Of a DNA stretch of 49,588 bases, positions 7,961-15,997 are shown in pieces (the stretch's first letter is position 1; every line of letters begins with the position of its first letter). The translations under genes were made by a program, and so were the position numbers. This DNA is from Chloroflexota bacterium. GTDB lineage: Bacteria > Chloroflexota > Dehalococcoidia > SZUA-161 > SpSt-899. The notes beneath the pieces were generated by a model. The model worked only from the letters and a program-made list of their open reading frames with translations. It searched no databases and had not been told where the DNA came from. The stretch is taken from assembly GCA_013203045.1 (NCBI GenBank), contig JABMQN010000043.1:1-49588 (forward strand). The letters run 5' to 3'.

Positions 7961-8953
7961 GCCGGCACCCGGATGAGCTCCCAGCTGAAGGTTATCCACG
8001 GGGCTGGCGCTGCGGTGCACCCGCTGCACGTCCGAGTCGGCCACCTGGCAGTAACGGCGGGTCATCTCCAGGGAACTGTGGCCCAGCAGCCGCTGCAGGC
8101 TGAAGACATCGCCCCCGTTGCGCAAGAAATTGATGGCGGCGGTGTGGCGCAGGGTATGGGGCGAGCAGCGCACCCCGCGCAGTCCGGCCTGGCGCCCGTA
8201 GCGCATCATCATCATCTGCACCCGGTCTATGGTCACGGGCCGGCCGTCCCGGGTGAGGAAGACCTGGTCGACGCGGGCCATGGCGGGCCGGGGCCGGTGG
8301 TGAGAGATGTAGCGCCAGACCTGCCGGGCCGACTGGCGGCCCAGGGGCACGGTGCGCTCCTTGTTGCCCTTGCCCCACACCCGCAATGTTCCCTGCTCGA
8401 TGGACACGTCGGACAGGCACAACCCGGTGAGCTCGGAGACCCGCAGGCCGGTATCCAGCAACACCAGCAGCATGGTGTGATTGCGGTAACCGATGGGCTG
8501 GCCGGTGTCGATCACCGCGAAGAGCTGCTGTAACTGCGATTCGCTGAAGGCCGGGATCAATTTCTGGGGTGCGCGCGGTATCTTGATCCGGTGGAAGGGA
8601 TTCTCGGTGATGAAGTCCTCGGCCATGAGCCAGTTAAAGAAGGTCTGCAGTCCCCGGCCGTAGGCGTTGATGGTATGACCGGAGAGTTTCCGGTCCTGGG
8701 TGGGGGTGTAGGGATGGCCTTCGTAACTGGGCTTGTCGGCCAGGTAGATGAAGAAAGCTCGGAGCTCCTGGGGGGTTATGGCGTCCACGCGGGTGGGGAG
8801 GCGGCGCTGGCGCAGGAAGCGCTCCAGGTAGATGGCACTGGAGAGGGTGATGGTGATGGTGTGGTGGCTCTTCCCCTCGGCGCGGGCGCAGAGGCCGTAG
8901 GCAGGCAGCAGCGCCTTCAGGGTGTTGGGATTTTTGGGGTTGTGGGATGACAT
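7838..8953 (-). CDS. Tyrosine recombinase/integrase (second of two)
   Basis: 371 residues. The N-terminal SAM-like core-binding domain covers about residues 10-110. The catalytic domain shows all expected residues: Arg in LLDTGLRVSEL, Lys in WGKGNKER, HTLRH, GHSSLE and the Tyr in RRYCQV. GGAGG precedes the ATG. Homology with the first recombinase ends at SPVDNLQLG. The last roughly 45 residues are an extension lying antisense to the end of the plus-strand 371-residue gene, so either this tail or that gene's end could be non-functional overlap. The gene is much richer in G+C than the first recombinase, so the pair probably did not arise by recent duplication. Confidence 0.9.
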   Translation of the reverse strand: MSSHNPKNPNTLKALLPAYGLCARAEGKSHHTITITLSSAIYLERFLRQRRLPTRVDAITPQELRAFFIYLADKPSYEGHPYTPTQDRKLSGHTINAYGRGLQTFFNWLMAEDFITENPFHRIKIPRAPQKLIPAFSESQLQQLFAVIDTGQPIGYRNHTMLLVLLDTGLRVSELTGLCLSDVSIEQGTLRVWGKGNKERTVPLGRQSARQVWRYISHHRPRPAMARVDQVFLTRDGRPVTIDRVQMMMMRYGRQAGLRGVRCSPHTLRHTAAINFLRNGGDVFSLQRLLGHSSLEMTRRYCQVADSDVQRVHRSASPVDNLQLGAHPGAGSDQTRRFFRMADRAPGAKALERAAHDDRFQEILQGSAMRC

Positions 8954-9103
8954 AAATACCTCCTGATTGAGTCGTCAATGCAAAAGGTACTGGAGATTCA
9001 CCAGGTCTTTCGGCGGTATTGGCTCACCGGCCGGCCGGCCCGGGGACGGGAAAATGAAGCTAAAATAGGGGTAAATGGCGCCGGTTGGGGTTTAACAGGG
9101 TGA

Positions 9104-9142
9104 ATGTCAAGCAAGCACTCTAACCAACTGAGCTAACCGCCC
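9104..9142 (-). tRNA. 5' half of tRNA-Val(GAC), truncated at the anticodon loop
   Basis: Read on the minus strand from 9142: acceptor GGGCGGT, TA, D-arm GCTC-AGTTGGTTA-GAGT, then G, anticodon 5' stem CTTGC and the complete loop TTGACAT with anticodon GAC (Val). The next five bases should pair as GCAAG but are TCACC, and no variable loop, T-arm or 3' acceptor follows. The tRNA therefore ends exactly at the loop/stem boundary. This is where tyrosine recombinases often cross over. The 3' half (expected to end ACCGCCC) is not visible elsewhere in this window. Confidence 0.8.
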
Positions 9143-9200
9143 TTCTTTGACACACTGATGATAAAGCAAGAGAAATGCATTGTCAATCATCTTAGCTTCG

Positions 9201-9229
9201 TTGATTGGTCCTATAGCACGTGCTATAAT
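9201..9229 (+). promoter_or_regulatory. Promoter with 16-bp palindromic operator ahead of the CoA-transferase operon
   Basis: A -35 TTGATT (9201-9206), a 17-base spacer and a perfect -10 TATAAT (9224-9229) with an extended TGC form a strong sigma-70-type promoter. A perfect palindrome TATAGCACGTGCTATA (9212-9227) fills the spacer and overlaps the -10, the expected position for a dimeric repressor. The start codon of the first CoA-transferase is 41 bases further on. Confidence 0.65.
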
Positions 9230-9269
9230 TTGAACGTGGTTGGCCTGATATTCGGGCATACTCCGAGAA

Positions 9270-10484
9270 ATGAACAAACAAGCTTTGACTGGAGTGAAAG
9301 TACTGGAGTACGCTCAATTCGTAGCTGGCCCATACTGTACAAAGCTCCTTGCCGATTTAGGGGCTGAAGTCATTAAGATCGAACCTCCCGGCGCTGGCGA
9401 CAGGTCCAGAAACCAAGGCCCCTTCCCCAATGATATTCCCCATGCTGAAAAGAGTGCCCTTTTTCTCTATCTGAACACCAACAAACTGGGTGTTACGCTG
9501 GATACTGGAATCCCCACAGGCAAGGAGATATTTCACAAGCTGGTTGAAAATGTTGATGTTCTCATTGACGATAACCATCCGCAACAGATGAGGGAACTTG
9601 GTTTCGACTACGCAACCCTTCGGCAAATTAACCCCCGACTCGTCATGACCTCGATTGCTCCGTTTGGACAGAACGGTCCGCATACGGAATACAAGGCTTG
9701 TCCGTTAAATCTGGTGCATGCCGGTATGCTGGGATATATGACGCCGTGGGTCTCTCGCTGGCCCGATCGCGAGCCATTGCAGCCCGGAGGTATGCTGGGA
9801 GAGTATGGTGCAGGGCTTAGCGCTGCCACTGCGACCCTGGCTGCTTTGTATGTTCAAAGAATGTCCGGTGAAGGTCAACATGTTGATGTGTCCAAGCAGG
9901 AGGCCATCCTGGCGCTGAACCGGGTCAATGCACCCCAATTCCCCAATGATGGTGAGAGCGATACCCGATTTGTAAATCTATCCGGGCTGTTGGGTGATAT
10001 TGTTCCCTGCAAGGATGGACATATCGTGTTTCAGATCAATGAAACGCATCACTGGAAAGGGTTTGTTCAACTGATCGGGAATCCGGAGTGGGCTCGCGAT
10101 CCGGTGTATTTGGACGGTGCGGAACGTGGTAGAAGATTTCAGACGGAAATCAGGCCTCGGGTCATCGAGTGGGCTAAAGCGTATACCAAAGAAGATCTGT
10201 ATCACAAAGGGCAAGCGGCTAACTGTCCATTTGCAGTCGTAAATTCGGCTGAGGATATAGTGAACTCCGAACACTTGAAAAGCCGAGGATTCTTCGTGGA
10301 TGTTGACCACCCTGCAGCAGGAAAAATCAAACAGCCGGGTGCACCATTCATCATGTCTGAAACTCCGTGGCAAGTTCAAAGTCCGGCGCCTTTATTGGGG
10401 CAACATAATGAGCAGGTGTATTGTGATCGACTCGGATATGATAAGCATGACTTACTGACTATGAGAAAGGCGGGAATAATCTAG
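9270..10484 (+). CDS. CaiB/BaiF family III CoA-transferase, Glu-type subunit
   Basis: 404 residues, the usual length for family III CoA-transferases, which move CoA between carboxylic acids through an aspartyl-CoA thioester. Family landmarks: GVKVLEYAQFVAGPYCTKLLADLGAEVIKIE at the N-terminus, NPRLVMTSIAPFGQNGP, and GEGQHVDVSKQEA. The residue aligned with the catalytic Asp (Asp169 of formyl-CoA transferase) is Glu178 in GEYGAG. The next gene starts immediately after its stop and has Asp at that position, so the two may form a heteromer like BbsEF or SmtAB (inference). Substrates cannot be told from sequence. It is closer to the 30536-31729 gene than to its own partner, sharing SALFLYLNTNK. Confidence 0.88.
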   Translation: MNKQALTGVKVLEYAQFVAGPYCTKLLADLGAEVIKIEPPGAGDRSRNQGPFPNDIPHAEKSALFLYLNTNKLGVTLDTGIPTGKEIFHKLVENVDVLIDDNHPQQMRELGFDYATLRQINPRLVMTSIAPFGQNGPHTEYKACPLNLVHAGMLGYMTPWVSRWPDREPLQPGGMLGEYGAGLSAATATLAALYVQRMSGEGQHVDVSKQEAILALNRVNAPQFPNDGESDTRFVNLSGLLGDIVPCKDGHIVFQINETHHWKGFVQLIGNPEWARDPVYLDGAERGRRFQTEIRPRVIEWAKAYTKEDLYHKGQAANCPFAVVNSAEDIVNSEHLKSRGFFVDVDHPAAGKIKQPGAPFIMSETPWQVQSPAPLLGQHNEQVYCDRLGYDKHDLLTMRKAGII

Positions 10485-11699
10485 GTGTTGGAATATCCTC
10501 TCGAAGGAATACGAATAGTCGATTTTGCCTGGGCCTGGGCTGGCGCTCAGGCAACCAGCATCTTAGCTCTGTTGGGTGCTGAAGTTATAAAGATCGAGAG
10601 TATGCGCCGAATAGATCACTCCCGCGTTTTCTCTCTCACCACGGGCCAGTGGTTTGATGAGCCGGATAGCTCCGTTATATTCAATGATATGAACCTTGGC
10701 AAAATGAGCGCCAACATTGACCTCAGTCACCCGGAGGGAGTCGATCTGGTGAAAAAACTGGTCAAAATCAGCGATGTCGTGGTGCAGAATATGCGACCTG
10801 GCAAGATCGATGGTTTGGGACTCGGTTATGACGTTTTGAGAGAAATCAAACCCGATATCATTATGCTTTCCTCATCGGCTCGCGGCAACACTGGCCCTGA
10901 GCGAGAATACATCGGATATGCGCCCCTTTTCAGCGCCATTAGTGGATTTGCATATATTAGCGGGTACGAAGATGAAGACCCGGTGCGTCTTTCCGGTGAA
11001 ATCGATCTGCTCAGTGCGACGAGTTCCGCATTTGCAGTGTTGGCCGCACTCATACACAGGCAGCAGACTGGTGAAGGTCAATTCATCGATCTCTCTTCCA
11101 CGGAAGCCACCAGTGTCTTTATGGGCGAAGTATTCATGGATTATTGTATGAACGGGAGGATACAGACACGGCATGGCAACAAAGACCCATTCATGGCTCC
11201 ACACAATGTCTATCGATGTAAAGGCGAAGACAAGTGGGTCAGCATTGCTGTGGCCACTGATGATGAATTCAAGTCATTATGCCAGGTTATCGGGCATCTC
11301 GAGTGGGCTACTGATGAACGATTTGCTGACAGCTTTTCCCGATGGCACAATCAGGCGGAACTGGATAAACTCATTGAGATTTGGACTGTCAACCACACAC
11401 ACACTGAAGTTACGCAGATGTTGCAGGAAGTCGGTGTTGCGGCTGCGCCGTCTTGCAATAGCGAAGATATTTGGAATGATCCGCATCTCAGGGATCGGGG
11501 ATTTTGGGCTGAGGTCGATCATCCCATTCTGGGGAGAAAAACAGTGATTGACACCGTTTGGAAATTGTCGGGTACACCTCTGGAAGTCAACCGTCCAGCC
11601 CCTTTGTTTGGTGAGCACAATCAGTATGTATTTGGCGAATTACTAGGATTGAGTGACTCAGAGATAGAAAAACTGAAAAAGAAGAAGGCCATCTTTTAG
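10485..11699 (+). CDS. CaiB/BaiF family III CoA-transferase, Asp-type subunit
   Basis: 404 residues beginning with GTG directly after the TAG of the preceding gene, so translation is probably coupled. It has the family N-terminus (GIRIVDFAWAWAGAQATSILALLGAEVIKIE), PDIIMLSSSARGNTGP and the GEGQFIDLSSTEAT block. Asp174 in GEIDLLSA aligns with the catalytic Asp of the family, unlike the upstream gene. The N-terminal AWAWAGAQ replaces the more usual VxAGPxAT. The C-terminal half (YRCKGEDKWVSIAVATDDE) is closest to the gene at 29213-30463. It is probably the catalytic partner in a heteromeric CoA-transferase; the substrate is unknown. Confidence 0.88.
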   Translation: MLEYPLEGIRIVDFAWAWAGAQATSILALLGAEVIKIESMRRIDHSRVFSLTTGQWFDEPDSSVIFNDMNLGKMSANIDLSHPEGVDLVKKLVKISDVVVQNMRPGKIDGLGLGYDVLREIKPDIIMLSSSARGNTGPEREYIGYAPLFSAISGFAYISGYEDEDPVRLSGEIDLLSATSSAFAVLAALIHRQQTGEGQFIDLSSTEATSVFMGEVFMDYCMNGRIQTRHGNKDPFMAPHNVYRCKGEDKWVSIAVATDDEFKSLCQVIGHLEWATDERFADSFSRWHNQAELDKLIEIWTVNHTHTEVTQMLQEVGVAAAPSCNSEDIWNDPHLRDRGFWAEVDHPILGRKTVIDTVWKLSGTPLEVNRPAPLFGEHNQYVFGELLGLSDSEIEKLKKKKAIF

Positions 11700-11718
11700 A
11701 TAAGGTGATCAATATACC

Positions 11719-12054
11719 ATGATTGATTCAAACCTCATGTCTGCACTATTGGACAGTCAAAAAGAACCGGTAGTCTTCGCGGATACTGAGCATACCATCC
11801 TCTACATGAATAAGGCTGCTATCGAGCGATTCAGTGATAGGGGTGGAGCAAACCTGATTGGGCGATCCCTTTTGGAATGCCACAATAAGCAATCGCAGCA
11901 GATGATAATCGAGATACTGGAAGCAATGAAGGGCGGGGAAGAGGAACGCCTTATTACCGATAATGAAAAGCATCGGGCTTACATGCGGGCAGTACGTGCT
12001 TCCGATGGTCAGCTTTTGGGGTATTACGAACGCTATGAACCACCGGTGAAATAG
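11719..12054 (+). CDS. Small single-domain PAS protein
   Basis: 111 residues, essentially one PAS fold: LLDSQKEPVVFADTEHTILYMNKAAIERF, then LIGRSLLECHN and a C-terminal RASDGQLLGYYERYE strand pair. It resembles the PAS module found next to or fused with DUF438-type proteins. There is no output domain, so it may sense a ligand or redox state in trans or be a stand-alone binding protein. It begins 20 bases after the second CoA-transferase and probably belongs to that operon. Confidence 0.75.
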   Translation: MIDSNLMSALLDSQKEPVVFADTEHTILYMNKAAIERFSDRGGANLIGRSLLECHNKQSQQMIIEILEAMKGGEEERLITDNEKHRAYMRAVRASDGQLLGYYERYEPPVK

Positions 12055-12126
12055 GCATTTTGCATCGGTTTAAAATATTCTCTGATTCCACCAAAAATCT
12101 TTATCCCCTATTTACCAAACATTACC

Positions 12127-12179
12127 TTGACAGCCACTATATCTTGTGTTAGATTTTGTTATCGGCACAAGATATAGGG
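12127..12179 (+). promoter_or_regulatory. nrdR-nrdJ promoter with two NrdR boxes
   Basis: A -35 TTGACA (12127-12132) and a -10 TAGATT (12150-12155) are separated by 17 bases. Two sequences fit the NrdR-box pattern (ACACWATATNTWGTGT): one with core CTATATCTTG (12137-12146) between the promoter elements, and one with core CAAGATATAG (12168-12177) just downstream. Their centres are 31 bases apart, about three helical turns, as is typical of NrdR boxes. This indicates autoregulation of nrdR and repression of the reductase gene. Confidence 0.85.
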
Positions 12180-12185
12180 GTTCGA

Positions 12186-12689
12186 ATGAGGTGTCCTCAC
12201 TGTGATCATGACGATTCAAAGGTGATAGATTCCAGGAGTGTTGAGCTTGGAATCCGGCGAAGACGCGAGTGCATAGGATGTGGTGCTCGCTTTACTACCT
12301 ATGAGCGGGTAGACAATAGCACCATGAGCATAGTGAAAAAGGACCGTCGCCGTGAGAATTTTGACAGGGATAAGCTTTTGGTTGGTCTTCGCAGAGCCTG
12401 TCAGAAACGTCCTCTTCCCACAGGGACAGTAGAGAAGCTGGCAGATGACATTGAATATGAGTTACAGCGAATGGGAAGGACCGAGATACCAAGTTCCAAA
12501 GTAGGTGAAATGGTTATGGAGAGACTCTTAAAGCTGGACCAGATTGCTTACATCCGCTTTGCCAGTGTTTACCGATCGTTTGCAGACATTAGCAGTCTCA
12601 AAAAAGTGGTAGACGATCTGGTATTGGTACCCGATGGCGGTAGCCAGTTACCCCTTATTACAGGTGAGACCCTCGAAACCAACGATTAA
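12186..12689 (+). CDS. nrdR: Transcriptional repressor NrdR
   Basis: 167 residues from the ATG at 12186, chosen because the family begins MRCPxC and an AGGGG lies upstream, although the frame is open from 12156. The N-terminal zinc ribbon has CPHC and CIGC pairs with the typical KVIDSR and RRRRECIGCGARFTTYE sequence. The ATP-cone follows, with VVKK-like IVKKDRRRENFDRDKL and a C-terminal end DQIAYIRFASVYRSFADI. NrdR senses ATP/dATP and represses ribonucleotide reductase genes through paired boxes, which are present upstream. The next gene is the reductase itself, 34 bases away. Confidence 0.95.
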   Translation: MRCPHCDHDDSKVIDSRSVELGIRRRRECIGCGARFTTYERVDNSTMSIVKKDRRRENFDRDKLLVGLRRACQKRPLPTGTVEKLADDIEYELQRMGRTEIPSSKVGEMVMERLLKLDQIAYIRFASVYRSFADISSLKKVVDDLVLVPDGGSQLPLITGETLETND

Positions 12690-12723
12690 TATCCCAGTGT
12701 GAAGCTCAGAAAAGGAAGGTGCA

Positions 12724-15342
12724 ATGGCCACAAAACGGGGTAAAAAAATTAGTGCTACAACCGAACAGCTTAAAAACAGGATTGCCAAGGCCGTATTTTC
12801 AGCTGCAGAATCCACGGGACTTCCCGATCGAGAAGTTGTGGAACAAATGATAGAACAGGTTATCGAGCGGCTGGATTGGCTGGAACCGACCCCGGGTGTG
12901 TTACCGGGATGGGAAGACCTGGTACCATTAGAGGCCACCAGCCCCAGGGTTTCGGAGATGGAGATTCAAGCGAAAGTGAGGGAAGTTTTGTCTGAAATCA
13001 GTTTGGCTCCAGTTAGGGAAGCCGCAAGCAAACCAAAGAAACAGGGCCGCGAGGCAGAGGCAAAGAAGGGTGAAATAAAACTTTCTACCAATGCACGGGT
13101 AGTACTGGAGAGACGGTATCTCAGAAAGGACGCTGAAGGAAACCCGATAGAAACCGTCAAGGATCTCTTCCGCAGGGTAGCACTGTTTATAGCTTCTGCT
13201 GAGAGAATCTATGATCAAAAAGCGGATATCAAGGTTTGGGAAGAGGAATTCTATCAACTGATGGCAAACCTGGAATTCCTCCCCAATTCGCCCACGCTGA
13301 TGAATGCTGGACGTGAGCTGGGGCAGCTATCTGCCTGTTTTGTTCTTCCGGTGGAAGATTCTATGGAATCCATCTTCGATGCAGTCAAACATACGGCCAT
13401 GATACACAAGAGTGGCGGCGGTACGGGCTTTTCCTTCAATCGACTGCGGCCGGAGAGCGATCGTGTGGGATCTACCGGTGGTGTGGCGAGTGGCCCGGTT
13501 TCGTTCATCGGTGCATTTGATTCGGCAACAGATGTGATCAAGCAGGGCGGGATGCGCCGGGGTGCCAATATGGGCATACTGAACGTCGATCATCCGGACA
13601 TTATGAGTTTCATCACAGCCAAAAAGGATAACAACAAATTGAACAATTTCAATCTTTCGGTAGCGATAACCGAGGCATTCATGGAGGCTGTGGAAAAAGG
13701 AACGAAGTATGACTTGATCAATCCTCGAAGTAAAGAGGTTTGCGGGCAGCTAGATGCTCGGGAGATATTCGATAAAATGGTCGATCGTGCCTGGAGTAAC
13801 GGCGATCCTGGAGTAGTGTTCCTTGATAGGATAAACAGAGATAATCCTACCCCGCATCTTGGCGCAATAGAGAGCACCAACCCCTGCGGCGAACAGCCAC
13901 TTCTGCCTTATGAAAGCTGCAATCTGGGTTCGATTAACCTTGCCAAAATGATCGGTGAGGGGAATGGTACCCCGGTTATAGACTGGGACAAGCTTTCTCG
14001 GGTGGTGAGATCATGCGTCCGTTTCCTCGATAATGTCATCGAAATGAACCAGTTCCCGTTGCCCCAGATTGAAGAGATGACCAAATCCACTCGAAAAATC
14101 GGGCTGGGAGTGATGGGTTTTGCGGACATGCTTATCCGGTTAGGGATTCCATATGACAGCGAAGAAGCACTCAAGACCGGTGGTGAGATCATGGAATTCA
14201 TCGATAAGGAAGCCAAAGCCGCCTCGATCGATCTGGCTAAGGAAAGAGGTGCTTTCCCCAAATTCAAAGGCAGTATTTATGACAAACCAAAGGCTCCTGA
14301 ATTAAGGAATGCTACTCGTACAACCATTGCCCCCACGGGAACGCTGAGCATTATCGCCAATTGCTCCAGCGGCATCGAACCCCTGTTCGCTCTGAGTTAT
14401 TTCAGGCAGATACTGGATAATGACAAGCTGGTTGAAGTGCATCCTATCTTTGAAGAAGTGGCCCAACGAGAGGGATTCTATAGTGACGAACTCATGGCTA
14501 CCCTTGCCGAAACGGGAAGAATTCGAGGTGCAGAGGGAATACCGGAATGGGTCCAGGAAGTGTTTATTATTTCTCATGACATCAAGCCGGTAACTCACAT
14601 CAAGATGCAGGCAGCATTCCAGCAGCATACCGACAATGCTGTCTCCAAGACAATCAACTTCTCCAATTCAGCCACGCGAGAGGATATCGCTGATGCGTAT
14701 ATGATGTCGTACCGAGAGGGATGCAAGGGAATTACGATTTATCGAGACGGAAGCCGCGACGTGCAGGTGCTGAACATCGCCGGAAAAACGAAAGAAGCCG
14801 TAGAAGTGCCGGAAGATTCGGGCAAAATGAAACCCCGGGAGAGACCAAATGTGACGTTTGGTGTCACCGAGAAGATGACCACAGGATGTGGAACGCTCTA
14901 TGTTACGGTGAATTCCGATGATCATGGTATTTGCGAGGTGTTCACCAGCCTAGGCAAGTCGGGTGGCTGCGCCTCAGCACAGCTTGAAGCCATTGGCCGG
15001 TTATGCTCTATGTCTCTCAGAGCAGGACTGAGTGTGGAATCGGTGGTTAAGAATCTTAAAGGGATTCGGTGTCCCTCTATTGCCTGGGCAGGAGGGCATG
15101 CCGTTCTTTCATGCGCTGATGCTATTGGTACAGTATTGGAGCGTCAGATGAAGCATACGAGGCCACATATACCAACAAATGGTGACGGGGATGCCGATGA
15201 AGTTATGGAACATATCGGTGGGAACATGAGTGCTAGTGGTGGGGGTGTGATGGGTGGCCAGTGTCCTGAATGTGGCGGGCTGCTGGTTTATCAGGAAGGG
15301 TGCCACATCTGTTATGGGTGTGGCTATACCAAGTGCGGCTAG
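12724..15342 (+). CDS. nrdJ: Adenosylcobalamin-dependent (class II) ribonucleoside-diphosphate reductase
   Basis: 872 residues. It reduces ribonucleotides to deoxyribonucleotides using a radical generated from adenosylcobalamin. Visible landmarks: NSPTLMNAG, SACFVLPVEDSMESIF with Cys205, GGGTGFSFNRLRP, the NPCGEQPLLPYESCNLGSINL block with Cys388, Glu390 and Cys399, PTGTLSIIANCSSGIEP, and a C-terminal TSCxSC-like zinc/redox tail with CPEC and CHICYGCGYTKC. Cys388 should be the thiyl radical site, with Cys205 and Cys399 the redox pair. The first 120 residues are a variable lysine-rich extension. AAGGAAGG precedes the ATG. It lies directly behind nrdR and its boxes. B12 dependence fits an anaerobic or facultative host. 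Confidence 0.95.
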   Translation: MATKRGKKISATTEQLKNRIAKAVFSAAESTGLPDREVVEQMIEQVIERLDWLEPTPGVLPGWEDLVPLEATSPRVSEMEIQAKVREVLSEISLAPVREAASKPKKQGREAEAKKGEIKLSTNARVVLERRYLRKDAEGNPIETVKDLFRRVALFIASAERIYDQKADIKVWEEEFYQLMANLEFLPNSPTLMNAGRELGQLSACFVLPVEDSMESIFDAVKHTAMIHKSGGGTGFSFNRLRPESDRVGSTGGVASGPVSFIGAFDSATDVIKQGGMRRGANMGILNVDHPDIMSFITAKKDNNKLNNFNLSVAITEAFMEAVEKGTKYDLINPRSKEVCGQLDAREIFDKMVDRAWSNGDPGVVFLDRINRDNPTPHLGAIESTNPCGEQPLLPYESCNLGSINLAKMIGEGNGTPVIDWDKLSRVVRSCVRFLDNVIEMNQFPLPQIEEMTKSTRKIGLGVMGFADMLIRLGIPYDSEEALKTGGEIMEFIDKEAKAASIDLAKERGAFPKFKGSIYDKPKAPELRNATRTTIAPTGTLSIIANCSSGIEPLFALSYFRQILDNDKLVEVHPIFEEVAQREGFYSDELMATLAETGRIRGAEGIPEWVQEVFIISHDIKPVTHIKMQAAFQQHTDNAVSKTINFSNSATREDIADAYMMSYREGCKGITIYRDGSRDVQVLNIAGKTKEAVEVPEDSGKMKPRERPNVTFGVTEKMTTGCGTLYVTVNSDDHGICEVFTSLGKSGGCASAQLEAIGRLCSMSLRAGLSVESVVKNLKGIRCPSIAWAGGHAVLSCADAIGTVLERQMKHTRPHIPTNGDGDADEVMEHIGGNMSASGGGVMGGQCPECGGLLVYQEGCHICYGCGYTKCG

Positions 15343-15442
15343 GGAGTTGATGGTTAGATAGTTTGGTAGTTTCACTGTTCATGCCATTCTTTCTTTAGAG
15401 CACTAACTGCCGATAACTGACAACCGATTACTTGAGATTATT

Positions 15443-15982
15443 ATGTCTAAAATCCTGATTCTTTATGGCACTGACTATGGGCACACTCGTAAGGTGGCAC
15501 AGCATATTGCCGAGGTAATTAATGAGCGAGGGCATGTAATTGAACTGGTGCAAGGGAATAAGCCACCACGAGATTTCACCGTGTATGGATTTGATGGAGC
15601 TATTATCGGTACATCAATCCACATGGGAGTACATCAAATTTCAGTCAAGAAACTGGTGAAAGCGCAAAAAGAAGCCTTGAGCAAAATCCCTTCCGCCTAT
15701 TTTTGTATTTGCCTCACCGCATATAGTTCGAAAGCTGAAGATAAGAAACAGGTTGAGAGTTTCATCAACGATTTCCTCAAATATACAGGACTAAAGCCAG
15801 TTGTAAGTACAGCGTTTGCCGGTGCTTTGCGCTATCCTCATTACAACTTCGCCAGGCGATATATGGCCAAACTGGTTGCGCGCAAAGTAGGAGCTGATAC
15901 CGATACAAAGCAGGAACACTATGAATACACAGACTGGAATGCGGTCAATCGGTTTGCGGAAGAGTTTGTGGGTTCTATCTAA
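15443..15982 (+). CDS. Flavodoxin-domain protein, HemG (protoporphyrinogen oxidase)-like
   Basis: 179 residues. The N-terminus ILILYGTDYGHTRKVAQHIAE is an FMN phosphate-binding loop of the flavodoxin fold. IIGTSIHMGVH and the C-terminal segment AGALRYPHYNFARRYMAKL, then TDTKQEHYEYTDWNAVNRFAEEF closely follow menaquinone-dependent protoporphyrinogen IX dehydrogenase HemG. No other haem genes are nearby, so the substrate may differ. HemG-like is the best family name. Confidence 0.8.
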   Translation: MSKILILYGTDYGHTRKVAQHIAEVINERGHVIELVQGNKPPRDFTVYGFDGAIIGTSIHMGVHQISVKKLVKAQKEALSKIPSAYFCICLTAYSSKAEDKKQVESFINDFLKYTGLKPVVSTAFAGALRYPHYNFARRYMAKLVARKVGADTDTKQEHYEYTDWNAVNRFAEEFVGSI

Positions 15983-15997
15983 ATAAACGAGACATCA

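Larger units (their letters stand above)
4817..9142. mobile_element. Integrated element with two tyrosine recombinases, inserted at tRNA sequences
   Basis: The segment holds two homologous tyrosine recombinase genes and two genes for unrecognised proteins with N-terminal helix-turn-helix-like regions. Its right edge is a tRNA-Val gene truncated at the anticodon loop (9104-9142), a classic integration point for tyrosine recombinases. Its left side abuts a tRNA-like 3' remnant (about 4817-4890). Base composition from about 6845 to 9100 is visibly richer in G+C than the flanks, which suggests transfer or two fused elements. The left boundary is uncertain because the missing tRNA-Val 3' half is not found in this window. 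Confidence 0.55.

Noticed and set aside
7973-8950. Plus-strand open frames (7973-8533 and 8591-8950) over the second recombinase
   Set aside because: They are high-G+C shadow frames with Gly/His/Gln-rich composition opposite a clear recombinase gene.
12100-12131. Further TTTACC-like boxes upstream of nrdR
   Set aside because: TTTATC, TTTACC and ATTACC occur at about 11-bp intervals, but only one matches the box well, and there is no fixed-distance extended -10 as at the two arrays reported.
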